Source: an uncultured Pedobacter sp. (GTDB lineage Bacteria; Bacteroidota; Bacteroidia; Sphingobacteriales; Sphingobacteriaceae). From it: 64,000 nucleotides of DNA. Below the pieces are notes generated by a model. It made no database searches, was not told the DNA's origin, and worked only from the letters and a program-made list of their open reading frames with translations. Shown here one piece after another: positions 8,839-18,337 of this stretch (position 1 is its first letter; the number at the start of each line of letters is the position of its first letter). The translations under genes were made by a program, and so were the position numbers. The stretch is taken from contig NZ_CAJYOJ010000087.1 in NCBI RefSeq assembly GCF_913776295.1, positions 62,001 to 126,000 on the forward strand. The letters run 5' to 3'.

Positions 8839-10226
8839 TATAATGTTTGACCTAGTGAACCGAAAAAGTAATTAGTAGGTGCTCCGTTTACGTACATACC
8901 ACCAAAATTGTTAAAATTTGTATTATCTATTGTTTTAGGCATCCAGTCTGCTATAAAAGTTTTCCCTGTTAAATAGGCTTGTATAGAACTTGTAAAGCCA
9001 GCCGTAAACAGAGCCGCATTCGCGTAACTACCCGTAGTGCCAGCCTGTGCAACTTTAGTGAATGTTACAGCGCCGGTAGTAGCATTTATAGTATATGAAA
9101 ATGTATAATCGGCGAAAAACTGTGTACCACCGGCAGCTGCAGTAAATGCACCTCTTACCGTTAATGCTGTAGTAGACTCAAAGCGAAATTGCACATAATC
9201 CAAGTGGTATTTACTGGTACTACTGTAGGCCAAAATAGCAGCTTTAAAATTATTATATGCTGTGGTAAATTCTGTGGACATTGGATTCGCAGTATAAAGC
9301 GGATCTTCTAAATTTATGGTCATTGTTTTAAATAAATTTTGACCCATCCAATAAGGGAAACCTGCCGAAGGTAGCTTATAAGTATTTCTAACCACATTCT
9401 GAATTTCCCTTTGTAATGCTCTAAAATCAACTCCTAAATTGATAGTAAAATATTGAACTACACTCGCTTCTTTAGCTTTTAATGCCGCTTTACCTATCGC
9501 AGTAGAAGCGTTTGCCCTTGCATCGAACCAGGCTTGCCCCAGTACTAATAAATGTGATGTAGTTTCTGCAAAATCTTCTCCTGGCTGGCTTGAGGCATAA
9601 GGACTTACGTAACCATTATCTCTCGCTGTTGCATCTGCTACAGTTGTCCAGGTTGCATTATAAGTCGACTTCGTAATCGTTTGAAAATCTGTCGGCATTG
9701 CAACCAGTTGATTTAAAATATGCGTAAATTCGTGATGAATAGTTCTTAACTTTCTGGTTACAGCATCTGCATTACTTGCATCAAAATTATTTAGATCATA
9801 GATGGTAACACGCTTTCCTGCGGATGCAGTAGCCAAAATCATCGATCCATCAGTTTGGTAAGCTCCTGAACCATATAGTACCCATTCTTTTGGCAGCATT
9901 TTTTTAATAAATGGAATACCTGCTACTTTTTTATATGGATCAATAAAACCTTCCAATACAGTTTGCATCTGCGGCTGCACTTTTGCAGGATTTGCTGGAC
10001 TAACCACTTTATCGTTATCTTTATAAAAATCGCTATAACGGTAAATCACGTCCATATTGTAAGGATCCAGGAAAGTGGTTTTCAACCAGCTATCCAATGT
10101 GGCATTGGCTACCGGATTATCAACATACTTTGTTAGATCAATGCTAGCTGAATCTTCTTTCTTACAGGATTGTATTGTTATAAACAACAGAAACAATCCT
10201 AATATTCTTATTAAATATCTTTTCAT
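8838..10226 (-). CDS. HExxH zinc metallohydrolase lipoprotein
   Basis: The 462-residue lipoprotein (IQSC, Cys21, then KKED) carries HEFTH at residues 165-169 with EDFAE about 50 residues on (Glu217-Glu221), a likely third zinc ligand, as in gluzincins. This fits the family called substrate import-associated zinc metallohydrolase lipoprotein, which travels with SusC/SusD. It should sit on the cell surface and trim a peptide or peptide-like substrate before uptake; the substrate is an inference. It is the third gene of the locus after susC and susD, with a 14-bp gap from susD. Confidence 0.85.
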   Translation of the reverse strand: MKRYLIRILGLFLLFITIQSCKKEDSASIDLTKYVDNPVANATLDSWLKTTFLDPYNMDVIYRYSDFYKDNDKVVSPANPAKVQPQMQTVLEGFIDPYKKVAGIPFIKKMLPKEWVLYGSGAYQTDGSMILATASAGKRVTIYDLNNFDASNADAVTRKLRTIHHEFTHILNQLVAMPTDFQTITKSTYNATWTTVADATARDNGYVSPYASSQPGEDFAETTSHLLVLGQAWFDARANASTAIGKAALKAKEASVVQYFTINLGVDFRALQREIQNVVRNTYKLPSAGFPYWMGQNLFKTMTINLEDPLYTANPMSTEFTTAYNNFKAAILAYSSTSKYHLDYVQFRFESTTALTVRGAFTAAAGGTQFFADYTFSYTINATTGAVTFTKVAQAGTTGSYANAALFTAGFTSSIQAYLTGKTFIADWMPKTIDNTNFNNFGGMYVNGAPTNYFFGSLGQTL

Positions 10227-10240
10227 AATATTCTTATTAA

Positions 10241-11701
10241 TTATCTAGGATTTAATGGTACACCAGAAAGTTTTGCTTCTTCAGGAATTTGAAATACTCT
10301 TTTGTTATCATCAGCCTTTAGTTCGATAAATGTTTCGTTACCCTGAGCGTCAATAATGTTATGCTTAACTGTCATTCTGGTGCGGAGAATATCAAACCAT
10401 CTTATACCTTCCTGCAGAAATTGAGCTTTCTTGGTATCTAAGATCAATTTTATTAAACCATCTTTAGGATCAGCAATTCCGTAATAAGTTGCAATTTTAG
10501 CTAAAGTAGCAGCATCACTAGGTGTATATCCTCTAACGTAAGCCGCAAGAGCTGTATTGATATCAGTTAGCGATTTATCAAATTGACCTAATCGGGCATA
10601 GGCCTCTGCTCTGTTCATTAAAGCTTCATCAGTTGTAAGTGCAGGGGACATTAAATAAGTAATACCAATGTTTGAAACCTGATTTGTTACATAGAAGTAT
10701 TCTTTATACTTATAGGTAGTATAACTTGGCTTTGTGTAGAAAAGAATCTTATTTGCAAATGCCTTACCTGTGATATTGGTACCGGTACCAAACATTTTGA
10801 CTAAAGTTTCGCCATAACCATATCTTGGTGAAGTTAAACGCTGATAGCTGGAGTATAAATTGATTAATAATAGATTATATTTCTGATCTGAACGGGTAAA
10901 AGCAGCCCGAAAATCCTCCGAGCTCATATCATATAAAGCTCCATTAATAGGCCTGATGATATTGGCGAAGTTTTCAGTTGAAATTAAAGAAGCATGATCT
11001 ACTACTTTTTGCCATTCACCTTTAAATAAATAAAAACGGGAGGCAAATGCATGTGCTGCAGCAGGAGTAAAATGATATTTTGGAACTTTATATGCAGAAG
11101 CAGAAAGTAACGCTAAACCATCTGTTAAATCTTTTTCAATTTTTTCGTAAGTGGAAGCAACTGTTCCCCTGTCATACTTTTTAATTACAACAGTTTCAGG
11201 ACTTGTTACGTAAGGAACACCCGGAGAATCATTTGCTCCACCAACCACATATGCTTTTGCATAAAATGTTACTAACATAAAGTGTGCATAGGCTCTTGCT
11301 ACTAAAGCCTCACCTTTATAAGGTTGTGCTGGTGAGCCAAAGTTATTGGCTTCAATAGCTTCAAGTGCCTGATTTGCAGCCGAAATAGCCTGATAGCAGG
11401 TGTTCCAGTAATTAGATGGCGAACCTCTGTCTGCACCTAAAACGTCGTCCCAGTAATAAGGCTTGCTTGAAACATCAGATAAAGTCCCAACTCCAGAGCC
11501 TTTATCTTCAGCATTATCAGAAGCAGCCTCTGCAAAAGTATAATAATCTCCTTCAGGATATGCTGTAGCTACTAGTTGTGCCACTTTATCAACCGAATTA
11601 ATTTCAGTTCTATTGTCAGGTGCTGTATCTAAATATTTGTTACATGAGACTAAAGTAACAATCCCAAAAAGAGCAGCGTATTTTAATTTATTAAATTTCA
11701 T
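10241..11701 (-). CDS. SusD/RagB outer-membrane lipoprotein
   Basis: The 486-residue protein starts at the ATG at 11701, which gives a compact signal ending LVSC (Cys20) followed by NKYLDTAPDN, the standard SusD opening. The rest shows the SusD pattern: helical TPR-like repeats (ARAYAHFMLVTFYAKAYV), and the FLQEGIRWFDILRTRM and VFQIPEEAKLSGVPLNP endings. It forms the lid on the SusC barrel and binds the substrate. It lies 13 bp after susC. Confidence 0.95.
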   Translation of the reverse strand: MKFNKLKYAALFGIVTLVSCNKYLDTAPDNRTEINSVDKVAQLVATAYPEGDYYTFAEAASDNAEDKGSGVGTLSDVSSKPYYWDDVLGADRGSPSNYWNTCYQAISAANQALEAIEANNFGSPAQPYKGEALVARAYAHFMLVTFYAKAYVVGGANDSPGVPYVTSPETVVIKKYDRGTVASTYEKIEKDLTDGLALLSASAYKVPKYHFTPAAAHAFASRFYLFKGEWQKVVDHASLISTENFANIIRPINGALYDMSSEDFRAAFTRSDQKYNLLLINLYSSYQRLTSPRYGYGETLVKMFGTGTNITGKAFANKILFYTKPSYTTYKYKEYFYVTNQVSNIGITYLMSPALTTDEALMNRAEAYARLGQFDKSLTDINTALAAYVRGYTPSDAATLAKIATYYGIADPKDGLIKLILDTKKAQFLQEGIRWFDILRTRMTVKHNIIDAQGNETFIELKADDNKRVFQIPEEAKLSGVPLNPR

Positions 11702-11714
11702 AATAAAATATCTT

Positions 11715-14700
11715 TTAAAATCCAACCTTTAATGATAATGTATATTGTTTTGGTATTGGCAAGGCTACACCACCGTTTCCAAAAAACTCAGGATCTTGTC
11801 CATTTAATCTTTTATCAGAATATAATAAGGCTATGTTGTTCCCTACAAAAGATACAGATGCATTAGACATGTTTAGTTTGGATGTAATTTTTTTAGGCAA
11901 ATCATATGTTAACGATATTTGCTTAAACCTGATGAAATCACCTTTTGCTACCCTTTCTGTTGAAAAATTATAAATATTGTATGGATAAACAGCTGAGGTA
12001 GTTGCCCCTGTAGCGTCAGTAACTAGTCTTGCAGCAGTATATGGATCCAATATTGAGGGAACGTTCGTAAAGGCTTCATCACCAGGCTGTATCCATCTGT
12101 TTAGCATTGATTTAGTCATAGAATAAATATCTGGATAACTAGAAGAAAACTCTTGAGCCAAACGCACATAATTTCCTGCTGCAAAAGTGAATAAAGCAGA
12201 TAAACTGAATTGTTTATACCTGAATTGATTATAAAAACCTCCTGTTAATTTTGGATCAATTGGCCCTTCATATTTTAAATTTGACACTTTAGTACTTTGC
12301 AGATATACATAAGTGTTTTTTCTACCACTTTCATCAATGAAATATGGATAACCGAAATTATGATCTAAACCTGCAAATTGAATTGAGAATAAGCCACCTT
12401 GCGAATAGCCAACCACTGAACCTCCGTTGTCACTAACCAAATCAAGGATTCTTGGTGTATTCTGTAATTCTGTGATCTCATTTTTGTTGTAAGCGGTATT
12501 AAATTGAGTTCTCCATTTAAAATCACCATTGGTAATTACATTACCGCCTAAAGTAAACTCAATACCTTTAGCTTTCATTTTACCATAATTAGCATCTTTT
12601 GTATATTCTCCACCAATACCCGATGTTTTAATCTGTCCGATTAAATCATAAATATTTCTCTGATATAAATCAACGGTTAAATTAACCCTGTCTTTAAAAA
12701 ATGTTAAATCAAAACCTAAATTAGCTTCTTTTAACTTCTCCCAGGTTAATTCGGTATTGGCCAGACTTGAAATATAGGTAAGGGTTTCTTTCTCATTTTC
12801 ATAAGGTCTTCTACTTAGCCTATTATAAAAAAGTGCACCCGAATTATTTGCATTACCAATATTTGCAACCAAACCATAGGTACCTCTGATTCTAGCTGAA
12901 GACAATACAGGGTTTTCGACCCAGAAACTTTCCTGATCTACATTCCAAGCACCTGAAATGTTCCATGTTGGCAACCATCTGGCTGTTCGGCTTTTGCCCA
13001 TTAAATTCGAACCATCATACCTTGTTGTAGCATTGAAGCTATATTTATCTTTATATGAATATGCTGCTCTTAAAGCAAACGCTGCAAAACGATCTGCACC
13101 ATATCCCATACTATAATAAGGTGCATTAGATTCCTGAGCTTTTTTGAAATACAGATAGTTAGCATTAACAATTCCACCGTTGTCATATTGATAGCCTACC
13201 CCATCAAATTTAGAATTCTGGCGATCTATGTATCTGACCTCCATTGATCCAAAAACGTTTAAGTGATGATTTTCATTAAATTTCCTATCAAACTCTAGAT
13301 TCTGTCTGAAGTAATAATTTTTTAAATCATCATAAGTAACATTATAAAATCCCCCTTCCGGTAACGTTACCACCGGTAACTTAGTTAAGTCTTCTGGATT
13401 AGTATATAAAAATGGATTATCACCTACAGTTGTAGCATCCTGAGCTGCTCTAAATGCCAAAGCCATATTGGAGTTTTCTTTAATATAATGCTTACGGTCG
13501 GTTTTGGCATATCTATAAGCACCATCAATAGAATAAGTTAAAGAAGGAATAATTTTATACTTCAATCCCCCCTGTATTTTGAGATCAATCTGCCCTAATT
13601 CTAAATAGTTATTATCCAGTTCATTTAAGATGTTAAAAGGAGCATAGTTTCTGTTAAAATATTCAAGGCTCCCATCTTCGTTATAAGCAGTCATTGCCCT
13701 GCTCGTATTTAAGGCATAAGAATAGGGATTGATATCAAAATTTCTTGAAAAAGTGCCATATACAGGATCCGAATTACGGGTTAATGTTCCCGGTGCTTTT
13801 TGATCGCGGATAGACCCATTAATGATGAATTCACCACTCAGCTTATTACTCATTTTAAAGGTTGATCTTAAGTTACCCGTAAAACGATCTACACTATTTC
13901 CAATAGTCTGGCCATTATCGTGCAAATAAGAAGTTGAAGCATAGGTTTGAAATTTCTCTGTACCTGAAGAAAAGCTCATGGAATGTTCTTGTAACAGCGA
14001 GTTTTTAAATAATATATCAAACCAATTGGTATTGGCGTTAGCATATCTGTTTAAAAATTGGGCACGATCTGTAGCCGTGTTTTTTAACGCATAGGTATCC
14101 GTTGCGGCATTATAATCATATAAGGCATTGTACATTTTGTAAAAAGGCCCCCCGTCTGCACCTCTTGAAGCTGACGTATGCTGAAAATACCCCTTATTCA
14201 GCATCTCCATCATTACCGACATTTGATCAGCTGAGTTCAACACATCAAATTGATTATAATTAGGCTTTAAGTAGGTAGTAAAATTACCTGAATAGCTAAT
14301 TCTTGGGGCACCTTCTGTTTGACGTCCTTTTTTTGTAGTCACTACAATTACGCCGTTCATTGCACGCGCACCATACATTGCTGTAGCGGCCGCGTCTTTT
14401 AGAATATTGAAACTTTCAATGTCATCCGGATTTAAACCAGCAACAGAAGATCCGATTAAAGTATTGGCATCACCAGTTGATAATGCATCATTGGAAATAT
14501 TCACCACATCTTCCAGAATAATCCCATCCACTACCCAAAGCGGTTTGTTATCACCAGAGATTGAAGTAGCGCCACGTACACGGATTTTAGGAGCAGCTCC
14601 AAAAGTACCTGATACATTCTGTACCGAAACTCCAGCAACCTGTCCTTCTAGCATACGGCTTATATCTGGAACTCCGTTACGCTGTGCATCTGCTGCCTTT

Positions 14701-15407
14701 ACCTGTGTAGCAGATCCAGTAAATAATTTTCTATCTAACTGCTGATAACCCGTAGAAACGACATTCACTTCTTTCAAATCCGCTGCATCTTCCTCCAAAG
14801 TAACATTGATAACGGTTCTGGTACCAATAGGAACTTCCAGTGTTTTATATCCGATATAACTGAATGTTAAAACTGCCCCCTCTTTTACAGAGATGGTATA
14901 ATCACCAGAATTACTTGTGGATACCGCGTTGGCCACTCCTTTTTCCCTTACACTAACCCCAGGCAATGCCGCGCCATTTTTATCTCTTACTTTACCTGAA
15001 ACTTTTACGGCTACGAAATAGCCTATTACTTTATCTAAAATAGATTTCCCGGCTGGTTTGATCAAAATAGTTTTATCCTCAATAGTATAGGTTAGATCCC
15101 TTCCGGAAATAATTTTATTCATTACCTCCTCTATGGTTGCATTACTAAAATTTGCATTTAAAATAGTACTAGTTTTAATAGTATTGGTCGATAATAATAC
15201 ATCATAACCAGACTGCTGTCTGATTTCCCTGAACATTTTCTCTAATGTTACATTCTTCTCCTTTAATGTAACCAATTGTCCGAATGAAGCTGCACTTACC
15301 TGCATTAACGAGGCCAGCAGAACAACCGTAATTAACTTCATCATGAGTAGCAATTTAGGTATGTAGCGTCGGTGCGTACATAAAATTTCAATATAAATTT
15401 TGTACAT
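11715..15407 (-). CDS. SusC/RagA TonB-dependent transporter with STN domain
   Basis: The 1230-residue protein begins MYKIYIEILC, a long N-region usual for Sphingobacteriaceae SusC, with cleavage near SFGQ (residue 44). Residues 50-120 form a secretin/TonB short N-terminal (STN) domain, 133-215 a carboxypeptidase-like beta domain, 220-340 the plug (GQVAGVSVQN, IRVRGATS, PLWVVDGI), and the rest the 22-strand barrel ending LSLKVGF. The STN domain signals to a FecR anti-sigma, and such a pair is encoded directly upstream. It imports an unknown substrate with SusD. Confidence 0.95.
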   Translation of the reverse strand: MYKIYIEILCTHRRYIPKLLLMMKLITVVLLASLMQVSAASFGQLVTLKEKNVTLEKMFREIRQQSGYDVLLSTNTIKTSTILNANFSNATIEEVMNKIISGRDLTYTIEDKTILIKPAGKSILDKVIGYFVAVKVSGKVRDKNGAALPGVSVREKGVANAVSTSNSGDYTISVKEGAVLTFSYIGYKTLEVPIGTRTVINVTLEEDAADLKEVNVVSTGYQQLDRKLFTGSATQVKAADAQRNGVPDISRMLEGQVAGVSVQNVSGTFGAAPKIRVRGATSISGDNKPLWVVDGIILEDVVNISNDALSTGDANTLIGSSVAGLNPDDIESFNILKDAAATAMYGARAMNGVIVVTTKKGRQTEGAPRISYSGNFTTYLKPNYNQFDVLNSADQMSVMMEMLNKGYFQHTSASRGADGGPFYKMYNALYDYNAATDTYALKNTATDRAQFLNRYANANTNWFDILFKNSLLQEHSMSFSSGTEKFQTYASTSYLHDNGQTIGNSVDRFTGNLRSTFKMSNKLSGEFIINGSIRDQKAPGTLTRNSDPVYGTFSRNFDINPYSYALNTSRAMTAYNEDGSLEYFNRNYAPFNILNELDNNYLELGQIDLKIQGGLKYKIIPSLTYSIDGAYRYAKTDRKHYIKENSNMALAFRAAQDATTVGDNPFLYTNPEDLTKLPVVTLPEGGFYNVTYDDLKNYYFRQNLEFDRKFNENHHLNVFGSMEVRYIDRQNSKFDGVGYQYDNGGIVNANYLYFKKAQESNAPYYSMGYGADRFAAFALRAAYSYKDKYSFNATTRYDGSNLMGKSRTARWLPTWNISGAWNVDQESFWVENPVLSSARIRGTYGLVANIGNANNSGALFYNRLSRRPYENEKETLTYISSLANTELTWEKLKEANLGFDLTFFKDRVNLTVDLYQRNIYDLIGQIKTSGIGGEYTKDANYGKMKAKGIEFTLGGNVITNGDFKWRTQFNTAYNKNEITELQNTPRILDLVSDNGGSVVGYSQGGLFSIQFAGLDHNFGYPYFIDESGRKNTYVYLQSTKVSNLKYEGPIDPKLTGGFYNQFRYKQFSLSALFTFAAGNYVRLAQEFSSSYPDIYSMTKSMLNRWIQPGDEAFTNVPSILDPYTAARLVTDATGATTSAVYPYNIYNFSTERVAKGDFIRFKQISLTYDLPKKITSKLNMSNASVSFVGNNIALLYSDKRLNGQDPEFFGNGGVALPIPKQYTLSLKVGF

Positions 15408-15688
15408 TTAATAGTCTGTTTTTTTGTGCGAAGCGCAATGAAGTTTGGACGCATAATTGCGTTTCGCGGGTTATCCAAGAAATAATTGATTTTTAATCGA
15501 TTCCGGTTTACGGAATAGCTGAACAGATATGAAAAGGGGTGTTACAAGCACTCCTTTTTTATGCGTTCAACTTTTGGATCGTCAGGAGTTTTGTCGAAGT
15601 TTATTCATGGTTGTTAGGTTATGGTTGATTAATTAGTTGCTTCTTATTTTATAGATAAAGGTTAGTTACTTCTTCATCTTTTTACTCG

Positions 15689-16849
15689 TTATTCTTTATA
15701 GACAATCACTTTATTGTCTTTAATATCAAAGCGAACCTGGCCGGTCTGTTCAAATTTTCTAAGTACTTTAGATATTTTTTCGAAGCGGCTTACTGTTCCG
15801 TAATACATTACTTCTTTGGCCTCAGGATCGGCATATTCTATTTCTACATTATACCATCGGGCCACCTTGCGTAAAATGCTTTCCTGTTTTTCGTTGTTGA
15901 ACATGAAATAACCCTTTTTCCAGGCAATCGCTTCATCCACATCTACTTCTTTTACATCTATGCCCGAATTGGTTACCAGCGATTGTTCTCCAGGCTTCAG
16001 CACTTCGCTTTCATTGTTATTTTTGTGAGAAACCCGCACACTACCTTCCAATAGCGTAGTTCTTGTTACCTTTTCATCCTTATAGCTATTAATATTAAAG
16101 TGAGTACCCAACACTTCAACAACCTGTTTATCGGTTTCCACAATAAAGGGGTGTACAGTATCTTTAGCTACCTCAAAATAAGCTTCCCCATCTAATTTAA
16201 CCACACGCTGTTTTGTAGCACCAATGTTTAATGCATATTGAATGGAGGAGGCTGCATTTAACCAAACAGTAGAACCATCTGGCAACTTAATTTGCCATTC
16301 GCCACCGTTTGGGGTCGAAATGGTATTTAACCGATCATCGTTTACATTTTCAGATCCGGCAATATGGTAAACCAACTGGCCGTCGTCAGTTTTTGTGATC
16401 GAGAAACCGGCTTCTTTTGCTATATCGCCTTTCATCGCGTCGGAAAGCGAGATTTTCCTCCCATCAGACAAGGTAAGCACAGCTTTATTTTTTCCAGGTG
16501 CTACATCGGTAGTAAAAACATGTTCTTTCTTCTTCTGCAGAGAAAGGTAGGCCGTGAAAGAAAACACAACAAACACCACGGCCGCGGCAGCCCATTTTAA
16601 GCTGTTCATTAAAATCCGCCTCGGCGATCGCGCTGGTTTATCTACCGTGAGAATTTTATGCAGAACAGGATTCCATTTTTCTTCATTCACATTAACTGCG
16701 TGTTCTTCTTCCGACATAATCATTTTCACAATTTCATCAGAAAGTAACGACGTGCTGTTTTCTACCAAAACCAAAAGCTCTTCTTTTTCAGACTGACTTA
16801 AGTTTTTAGCGGTAAACTGTTCTAACAGATAATGTATACGTTCTTCCAT
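15689..16849 (-). CDS. FecR-family anti-sigma factor
   Basis: The 386-residue protein starts at ATG 16849 (MEERIHYLLEQ). Residues 1-85 are the cytosolic sigma-binding part, about 89-111 a membrane helix, 120-290 the FecR domain (IKLPDGSTVWLNAASSI, VVKLDGEAYFEV, GTHFNINSY, LLEGSVRV), and the C-terminus a DUF4974 domain that resembles STN. It should receive the signal from the SusC STN domain in the periplasm and release the sigma factor encoded next to it. The 281-bp gap to susC holds no gene. Confidence 0.95.
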   Translation of the reverse strand: MEERIHYLLEQFTAKNLSQSEKEELLVLVENSTSLLSDEIVKMIMSEEEHAVNVNEEKWNPVLHKILTVDKPARSPRRILMNSLKWAAAAVVFVVFSFTAYLSLQKKKEHVFTTDVAPGKNKAVLTLSDGRKISLSDAMKGDIAKEAGFSITKTDDGQLVYHIAGSENVNDDRLNTISTPNGGEWQIKLPDGSTVWLNAASSIQYALNIGATKQRVVKLDGEAYFEVAKDTVHPFIVETDKQVVEVLGTHFNINSYKDEKVTRTTLLEGSVRVSHKNNNESEVLKPGEQSLVTNSGIDVKEVDVDEAIAWKKGYFMFNNEKQESILRKVARWYNVEIEYADPEAKEVMYYGTVSRFEKISKVLRKFEQTGQVRFDIKDNKVIVYKE

Positions 16850-16910
16850 AAAGATTCTGATACTAAGAAGCAACAAAAGAAAATTAGGACTATCGGAATA
16901 TGACTTTTTT

Positions 16911-17510
16911 TTATTTTATTTTCAAAAAAACAAAAACAATTGGAAAAAAGAATACTATCCCATGCTGATCAAGGTGGGTACGGATGGATTTTAAAGCAAT
17001 TACGAGCGAATTTTTTACGGTGCTGGGCGAAATATGGAGTATTTCTGCAATTTCCGGGATAGTTTTACCATCACGCCTGCTTAACTGGTAGATATTTTTT
17101 CTTTGTTCGGGCAATTTATCGATAGCAACAGCAATAATTCTTGTTACTTCATTCAAATTAATGGTTTCTATCGTATTGTTATGACTATCAGGCTGTTTGG
17201 CCATAAATGCATCAACAACCCGCTCCTCTTTTAACTTTTTTCGCAGATAGCTTAAACTTTCGTTAGCAACATATTTATACAGATAGGCTTTTACATTCTC
17301 TACTTCTGCCAGTTTATCGCGATTTAGCCATACCCTTAAAAAGGCGTCCTGAATGATCTCTTCTGCGGCATCGTCAGATTTTGTAAATTTTGAGGCAAAA
17401 ATGTGGAGCACAGGAAGGTATTTGAAGAACAAAACAGAAAATGCTTGTTCGTCTCCCTCCACAATTTTATGAATCAGGGTACGCTCTTTATCCACATTAC
17501 TTACCGCCAT
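16911..17510 (-). CDS. ECF sigma-70 factor
   Basis: The 199-residue protein has region 2 (FKYLPVLHIFASKFTKSDDAAEEIIQDAFLRVW) and region 4 (IDKLPEQRKNIYQLSRRDGKTIPEIAEILHISPSTVKNSL) of the Bacteroidota extracytoplasmic sigma factors (Bacteroides expansion family). The C-terminal end (about residues 183-199) is oddly hydrophobic, GIVFFFPIVFVFLKIK, so it may touch the membrane near its anti-sigma. It precedes the fecR gene by 61 bp and probably drives the SusCD locus. Confidence 0.95.
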   Translation of the reverse strand: MAVSNVDKERTLIHKIVEGDEQAFSVLFFKYLPVLHIFASKFTKSDDAAEEIIQDAFLRVWLNRDKLAEVENVKAYLYKYVANESLSYLRKKLKEERVVDAFMAKQPDSHNNTIETINLNEVTRIIAVAIDKLPEQRKNIYQLSRRDGKTIPEIAEILHISPSTVKNSLVIALKSIRTHLDQHGIVFFFPIVFVFLKIK

Positions 17511-17617
17511 AAAATAGTTTGTTAACCACCCTGTAATTATTTTGAAAGGGCTTATGATAGATTAAAAGATACGGAAAACTAAAACTATTTAGCTTAACTA
17601 CAATACAACTTTATAAT

Positions 17618-17625
17618 CAAATATA
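17618..17625 (-). promoter_or_regulatory. Candidate -7 box for the sigma gene
   Basis: The minus strand reads TATATTTG, a match to the Bacteroidota TAnnTTTG consensus, about 110 bp before the sigma start. No clear -33 TTTG box is seen. Confidence 0.3.
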
Positions 17626-17662
17626 CAGATTAGTAAATTTGTGAACTAAAAATGTATTAAAA

Positions 17663-17698
17663 AAATAAAGCCTTAATTTTTAAGTTAAGGCTTTATTT
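17663..17698 (-). terminator. Strong terminator of the respiratory operon
   Basis: A perfect 14-bp stem (AAATAAAGCCTTAA with TTAAGGCTTTATTT) around an 8-base loop lies 25 bp past the DUF420 gene, followed on the minus strand by a run of T. It closes the long act-cox transcript. Confidence 0.85.
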
Positions 17699-17722
17699 AT
17701 ATTTCGACGGTCTTTTATTTAA

Positions 17723-18265
17723 TTAGTATTGATAATATGGCGAAATCATCAAATAAACCACTACACCGGTTATGGCAACGTAAAGCCAAAGCGGAAATGT
17801 AATCCGTGCAATTTTTCTGTGACGATCGAAACGCTCGGCCAGTGCTCTTACATAAGTAACCAAAACCAAAGGAATAATGGCAATTGACAATAAGATATGC
17901 GTCAATAAAATAAAAAAGTAGGCATATTTTATTGCTCCATCTCCTCCAAATTTAGTTGAAGGTGTGGTCATATGATAGGCGATGTACATCACCAAAAATA
18001 ATAAAGAGCAACCTATGGCTGTTTTCATCAAATTTTGGTGTAATTGTATCTTACCATTCTTTATTGCCCAAACCGCAACAACCAGCAATACGGCAGTAAT
18101 TCCGTTGATGGTGGCATATATTGGCGGTAAGAACGGCAGAGCAGGCGCATTGATCCCCAGATCTTTTAGCTTTACCACAAATAAAAAAGCTACAGCTACC
18201 GGTATAAAAATGGAAAGAATAATGATCCACTTGCTATATTTTTTCTCTATCGGACTATTTTCCAT
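17723..18265 (-). CDS. DUF420 membrane protein (oxidase assembly, CtaM-like)
   Basis: The 180-residue protein has five predicted membrane helices and the DUF420 signature with conserved His residues (HQNLMKTAIGC, TH-ILLSI, RHRKIARITFPLWLYVAITG). DUF420 proteins sit with heme-copper oxidase genes, and the Bacillus relative CtaM is needed for caa3 oxidase assembly; the role here is inferred from that. It is the last gene of the respiratory locus, 72 bp after the SCO-like gene, and is followed by the strong terminator. Confidence 0.88.
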   Translation of the reverse strand: MENSPIEKKYSKWIIILSIFIPVAVAFLFVVKLKDLGINAPALPFLPPIYATINGITAVLLVVAVWAIKNGKIQLHQNLMKTAIGCSLLFLVMYIAYHMTTPSTKFGGDGAIKYAYFFILLTHILLSIAIIPLVLVTYVRALAERFDRHRKIARITFPLWLYVAITGVVVYLMISPYYQY

Positions 18266-18337
18266 GAGTATTAAATCTTTTTATAGTTATTATGTTATTT
18301 TAAAACCGACTATAGACTTGGGACTCCCGACTTAAGA

